Of a stretch of DNA of 64,000 bases, positions 61,512-64,000 are shown one piece after another. This DNA comes from G963662905 sp963662905 (GTDB lineage: Bacteria > Bacteroidota > Bacteroidia > Bacteroidales > WRLA01). A model generated the notes under the pieces. That model worked only from the letters and a program-made list of their open reading frames with translations, made no database searches and had not been told where the DNA came from. Both the position numbers and the translations under genes were made by a program. Numbering within the stretch: position 1 is the stretch's first letter; each line of letters opens with the position of its first letter. The DNA lies in assembly GCA_963662905.2 (NCBI GenBank), contig CAXXFD010000003.1:1488001-1552000 (forward strand), read 5' to 3'.

Positions 61512-62897
61512 ATGAAAAGCATAAACCCAGCAACGGAAGAAATAATTCAGGAATACACCAAACACAAACCGGAGGAAGTTCAGCAGATAATAGAAGAAAC
61601 GCAGGCCGATTGGCTGCTCTGGAAAGAAAAGCCTATTGAAAAAAGGGCCAACCTGCTGCGGGAAGTTGCCAGGCAATTACGCGAAGAAAAAGAAAAACTG
61701 GCCAAAATTATTTGCCTGGAAATGGGGAAAATACTTCCTGAGGCACTTGCAGAAGTAGAAAAATCCGCAACAGTTTGTGAATATTATGCAAATCATGCCA
61801 AAGAGATGCTCAAAGATGAATTTGTTGCGTCTGATGCATTTAAAAGCATGATAACCTACGAACCATTAGGCATTGTGCTGGGCGTGATGCCCTGGAATTT
61901 TCCATTCTGGCAGGTGTACCGCTTTGCTGCTCCGGCAATCATGGCAGGAAACGCCGCTTTACTAAAGCATTCATCGAATGTTCAGGGCTGTGCCCAATGG
62001 ATTGAATATACATTTACAAAAGCCGGTTTGCCCAAAAATCTATTCCGCAATTTAATCATTTCCTCCGATGGCGTAGAAGCTGTGATCAACAACAAAAACG
62101 TCAAAGCAGTGAGTCTAACAGGGAGCGAATCTGCTGGCAGTTCGGTGGCCGCACTGGCAGGCAAAGCACTCAAAAAGGCCGTATTAGAGCTTGGCGGGGC
62201 CGATCCTTTCATTGTTTGTTGCGACGCCGACCTTAAAAAAGCTGCCGACACGGCCATTATAGCGCGCCTGATCAATAACGGCCAGAGCTGTATTGCCGCT
62301 AAACGGTTTATTGTCCTGGAAAGCGTACACGATGAATTTGTAGCATTAGTCAAAACCAGGCTTGAGAAACTGAAAATCGGAAATCCGACAGAAAAAGGAA
62401 CGGATATTGGCCCTTTGGCACGCAAAGACCTACGCGATGAATTGCACCAACAGGTGTTAAAATCTGTGGATGCAGGAGCTAAATTGCTCATTGGCGGCAC
62501 GATTCCCAAACGAAGCGGATATTATTACATGCCCGCATTGCTAACAAATGTAAAACCCGGAATGCCGGTTTTTGATGAAGAAACTTTTGGCCCGGTGATG
62601 CCTATTATCAAAGCAAAAAATTTGGATGAAGCTATAGAGTTGGCAAACCGTTCCGAATTTGGATTAGGAGCCAGCATCTGGAGCAACGATATCACCAAAG
62701 CAGAAAAAATGGCAGGCCGCATTGAAAGCGGAAGTGTATTTATAAACGGAATGACGAAATCAGATCCCCGTCTTCCTTTTGGCGGCGTAAAGAAATCCGG
62801 TTTCGGACGGGAGTTATCCTATCTTGGAATCAGGGAGTTTGTAAATATAAAAACCATTTGGATTGGGCTGGTTGCCCCATGCGGACAAGGTTGTTAA
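61512..62897 (+). CDS. gabD: NAD(P)-dependent succinate-semialdehyde dehydrogenase-type ALDH
   Basis: 461 residues, cytosolic. Aldehyde dehydrogenase residues: Asn129 in MPWNF, Glu226 in LELGGAD and the catalytic Cys260 in NGQSCIAAKRF. The NAD(P)-binding region (SLTGSESAGSSVA) and the C-terminal FGREL motif (GGVKKSGFGRELSYLG) are present. Length and motif set match the short succinate-semialdehyde dehydrogenase group (NAD- or NADP-dependent), but other aldehydes are possible. It is a single gene with its own terminator. No GABA transaminase or glutamate decarboxylase is nearby, so the substrate is uncertain. Confidence 0.85.
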   Translation: MKSINPATEEIIQEYTKHKPEEVQQIIEETQADWLLWKEKPIEKRANLLREVARQLREEKEKLAKIICLEMGKILPEALAEVEKSATVCEYYANHAKEMLKDEFVASDAFKSMITYEPLGIVLGVMPWNFPFWQVYRFAAPAIMAGNAALLKHSSNVQGCAQWIEYTFTKAGLPKNLFRNLIISSDGVEAVINNKNVKAVSLTGSESAGSSVAALAGKALKKAVLELGGADPFIVCCDADLKKAADTAIIARLINNGQSCIAAKRFIVLESVHDEFVALVKTRLEKLKIGNPTEKGTDIGPLARKDLRDELHQQVLKSVDAGAKLLIGGTIPKRSGYYYMPALLTNVKPGMPVFDEETFGPVMPIIKAKNLDEAIELANRSEFGLGASIWSNDITKAEKMAGRIESGSVFINGMTKSDPRLPFGGVKKSGFGRELSYLGIREFVNIKTIWIGLVAPCGQGC

Positions 62898-62904
62898 AAA
62901 TCTT

Positions 62905-62932
62905 AGGGATTTCGATTTGAGATCCCTTTTTT
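62905..62932 (+). terminator. Terminator of gabD
   Basis: AGGGAT/ATCCCT (6 bp) around an 11-base loop, followed by six T. Confidence 0.72.
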
Positions 62933-62993
62933 ATTTCATGCCCCCCGGGGTTTTCCGAAAAGCTTAATTTTGGCGATTTAATTTGAAATACTT

Positions 62994-63686
62994 ATGAATA
63001 TAGATATCCTAAGTCTTTTCCCGGAAATGTTTGAGGGGCCGTTCAGCCATTCCATCATCAAGCGGGCAAAAGCCAAAAAACTTGTCGATATCAGGCTGCA
63101 CAATATCAGGGATTTTGCCACAAACAAGCACAAGCAGGCCGATGACTATCCTTATGGCGGCGGTGCAGGTATGGTGATGATGCCGCAACCTGTCGCTGAT
63201 AATATCGAATTTCTCACCAAAGATCAGGAATACGACGAAATCATTTTCACGACACCCGATGGCGAACCTTTTAATCAAAACATTGCCAATCATTTAAGCA
63301 CGAAAAAGAACCTGATGATCATTTGCGGTCATTATAAAGGACTTGACGAACGCATTCGGGAAAAATACATTACACGTGAAATCAGTATTGGCGATTATGT
63401 TTTGTCCGGCGGAGAGCTCGCCGCTGCCGTTATCACCGACAGCCTGGTACGTTTGCTGCCCGGAGTTTTAGGTGATGAAACCTCTGCTTTGAGCGATTCT
63501 TTTCAGGACGGGCTGCTAAGCGCCCCGGTTTATACGCGCCCATATGATTTTCGGGGGATGAAAGTACCTGACATCCTGCTATCCGGCAATGAAAAAAAAA
63601 TAATTGAATGGAAATACCGGCAGTCGTTTGAACGCACAAAAAAAAGGCGACCGGATCTTCTGGGGCAGGAAAGCAGCGAAGAATAG
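62994..63686 (+). CDS. trmD: tRNA (guanine-N1)-methyltransferase TrmD
   Basis: 230 residues. The SPOUT knot motifs are clear: MNIDILSLFPEMFEGP (start), YPYGGGAGMVM, HYKGLDERIREKY and YVLSGGELAA, with the C-terminal PVYTRPYDFRGMKVPDILLSG. It methylates G37 of tRNAs with SAM, preventing frameshifts. In many bacteria it neighbours rpsP and rplS, but not here. A TAATTTTG box (62965-62972) is a possible promoter. Confidence 0.97.
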   Translation: MNIDILSLFPEMFEGPFSHSIIKRAKAKKLVDIRLHNIRDFATNKHKQADDYPYGGGAGMVMMPQPVADNIEFLTKDQEYDEIIFTTPDGEPFNQNIANHLSTKKNLMIICGHYKGLDERIREKYITREISIGDYVLSGGELAAAVITDSLVRLLPGVLGDETSALSDSFQDGLLSAPVYTRPYDFRGMKVPDILLSGNEKKIIEWKYRQSFERTKKRRPDLLGQESSEE

Positions 63687-63730
63687 AAGAATTTGATCAA
63701 CTAAATCAATCTAAATCAAATTAAATCGAA

Positions 63731-63767
63731 CAAAAGTACCACTCAGCTTGTATTTTTAGTACTTTTG
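63731..63767. promoter_or_regulatory. Inverted repeat with back-to-back -7-like boxes
   Basis: CAAAAGTAC (63731-63739) and GTACTTTTG (63759-63767) form a 9-bp inverted repeat with a 19-base spacer. Each half contains a TACTTTTG box on opposite strands, so it could be a promoter for the coiled-coil gene, a regulator site, or a weak trmD terminator. Confidence 0.4.
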
Positions 63768-63797
63768 CTAATTGATTTAATACAATCTGAACGATGT

Positions 63798-64000
63798 ATG
63801 GACAATTTGGATGAACTCATTTCCAGCATTGAAGTCCGGTTAAAAAAATTAATTGACTGCAATGAAAAACTGGAGATTGAAAAAGAGGGGCTTATTGCCC
63901 GCAATAAAGAGTTAAGCCAAAGCCTGCAAAAGCAGAATGAAGAAATCAAGGAACTTAAAAAGAATTTTAATTTAACAACGTATTCAGAATCAATTAAAAA
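63798..64000 (+). CDS. Coiled-coil protein, 3' end outside window
   Basis: Open from the ATG at 63798 to the window edge (67 codons; an ATG at 63794 is out of frame and stops quickly). The sequence MDNLDELISSIEVRLKKL and the Glu/Lys/Leu-rich ELSQSLQKQNEEIKEL form a long amphipathic heptad pattern. In other Bacteroidota a small coiled-coil gene of this kind sits directly ahead of zapA and the RNase Y gene (my recollection, not checked). If the gene is that one, cell division is its field. Identity is tentative. Confidence 0.6.
   Translation, partial: MDNLDELISSIEVRLKKLIDCNEKLEIEKEGLIARNKELSQSLQKQNEEIKELKKNFNLTTYSESIK

Overview
The window is chromosomal DNA from a member of the Bacteroidota, most likely a free-living or facultative member of the Bacteroidales/Marinilabiliales-like branch. 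Support comes from several lines: type IX secretion (T9SS) C-terminal sorting domains on three large secreted proteins, a FeoA-FeoB fusion, a CcoN-CcoO fusion oxidase, a GLPGLI protein beside a TonB-dependent receptor, a DUF5686 barrel, NamZ (DUF1343), and recurrent TTG-N17-22-TAnnTTTG promoters. No rRNA, tRNA or CRISPR array was seen.

Layout. 1-3.6 kb: two T9SS-exported proteins. 3.9-6.4 kb: feoAB (ferrous iron uptake) with its own promoter and a candidate operator. 6.6-18.7 kb: one long minus-strand run reading FeS protein, NrfD-type membrane protein, cytochrome c, CcoI copper ATPase, CcoS, CcoN-CcoO-cytochrome c triple fusion, CcoQ, monohaem CcoP, CcoG, FixH and SafE-like protein. It looks like a complete high-affinity oxygen respiration locus, with a probable quinol-oxidising module built into the operon and assembly factors at the end. 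19-26.6 kb: housekeeping and orphan genes (U32 peptidase, class II aldolase-like protein, AAA ATPase, RecQ, HU). 26.7-29.4 kb: a complete IS21-family element (istA, istB) whose ends can be placed at 26705 and 29356 with an 8-bp T-tract duplication. 29.4-32.2 kb: fmt, a TPR protein and a secreted protein.

32.3-38.5 kb holds the most coherent accessory pathway: a sugar-nucleotide-type nucleotidyltransferase, a TetR regulator, an ATP-grasp enzyme, a CDP-alcohol phosphotransferase, a flippase-HAD phosphatase fusion and myo-inositol-1-phosphate synthase. I read it as an inositol-phosphate/inositol-lipid pathway with its own regulator. It differs from a plain phosphatidylinositol pathway in having the nucleotidyltransferase and ATP-grasp genes and an altered CDP-alcohol motif.

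38.6-47 kb: S9 peptidase, small secreted protein, DUF5686 barrel, ABC transporter pair, methyltransferase. A long imperfect palindrome lies at 46.2 kb. 47.1-47.9 kb is a seven-unit tandem repeat array, bounded by the methyltransferase gene and by a decayed copy of that gene's 3' end. 48.0-52.0 kb: a TonB-dependent receptor, a GLPGLI protein and a 66-residue secreted cysteine-rich peptide. The peptide gene has a long leader with a perfect 14-bp hairpin and a (CA)9 tract. It is a candidate uncharacterised peptide system. 52.3-64 kb: another T9SS protein, a transporter of the nucleoside-recognition type, a putative porin, flavodoxin-like and GNAT proteins, NamZ plus a sodium symporter (cell-wall sugar salvage), a receiver-only regulator, an aldehyde dehydrogenase, trmD, and the start of a coiled-coil gene cut by the window edge.
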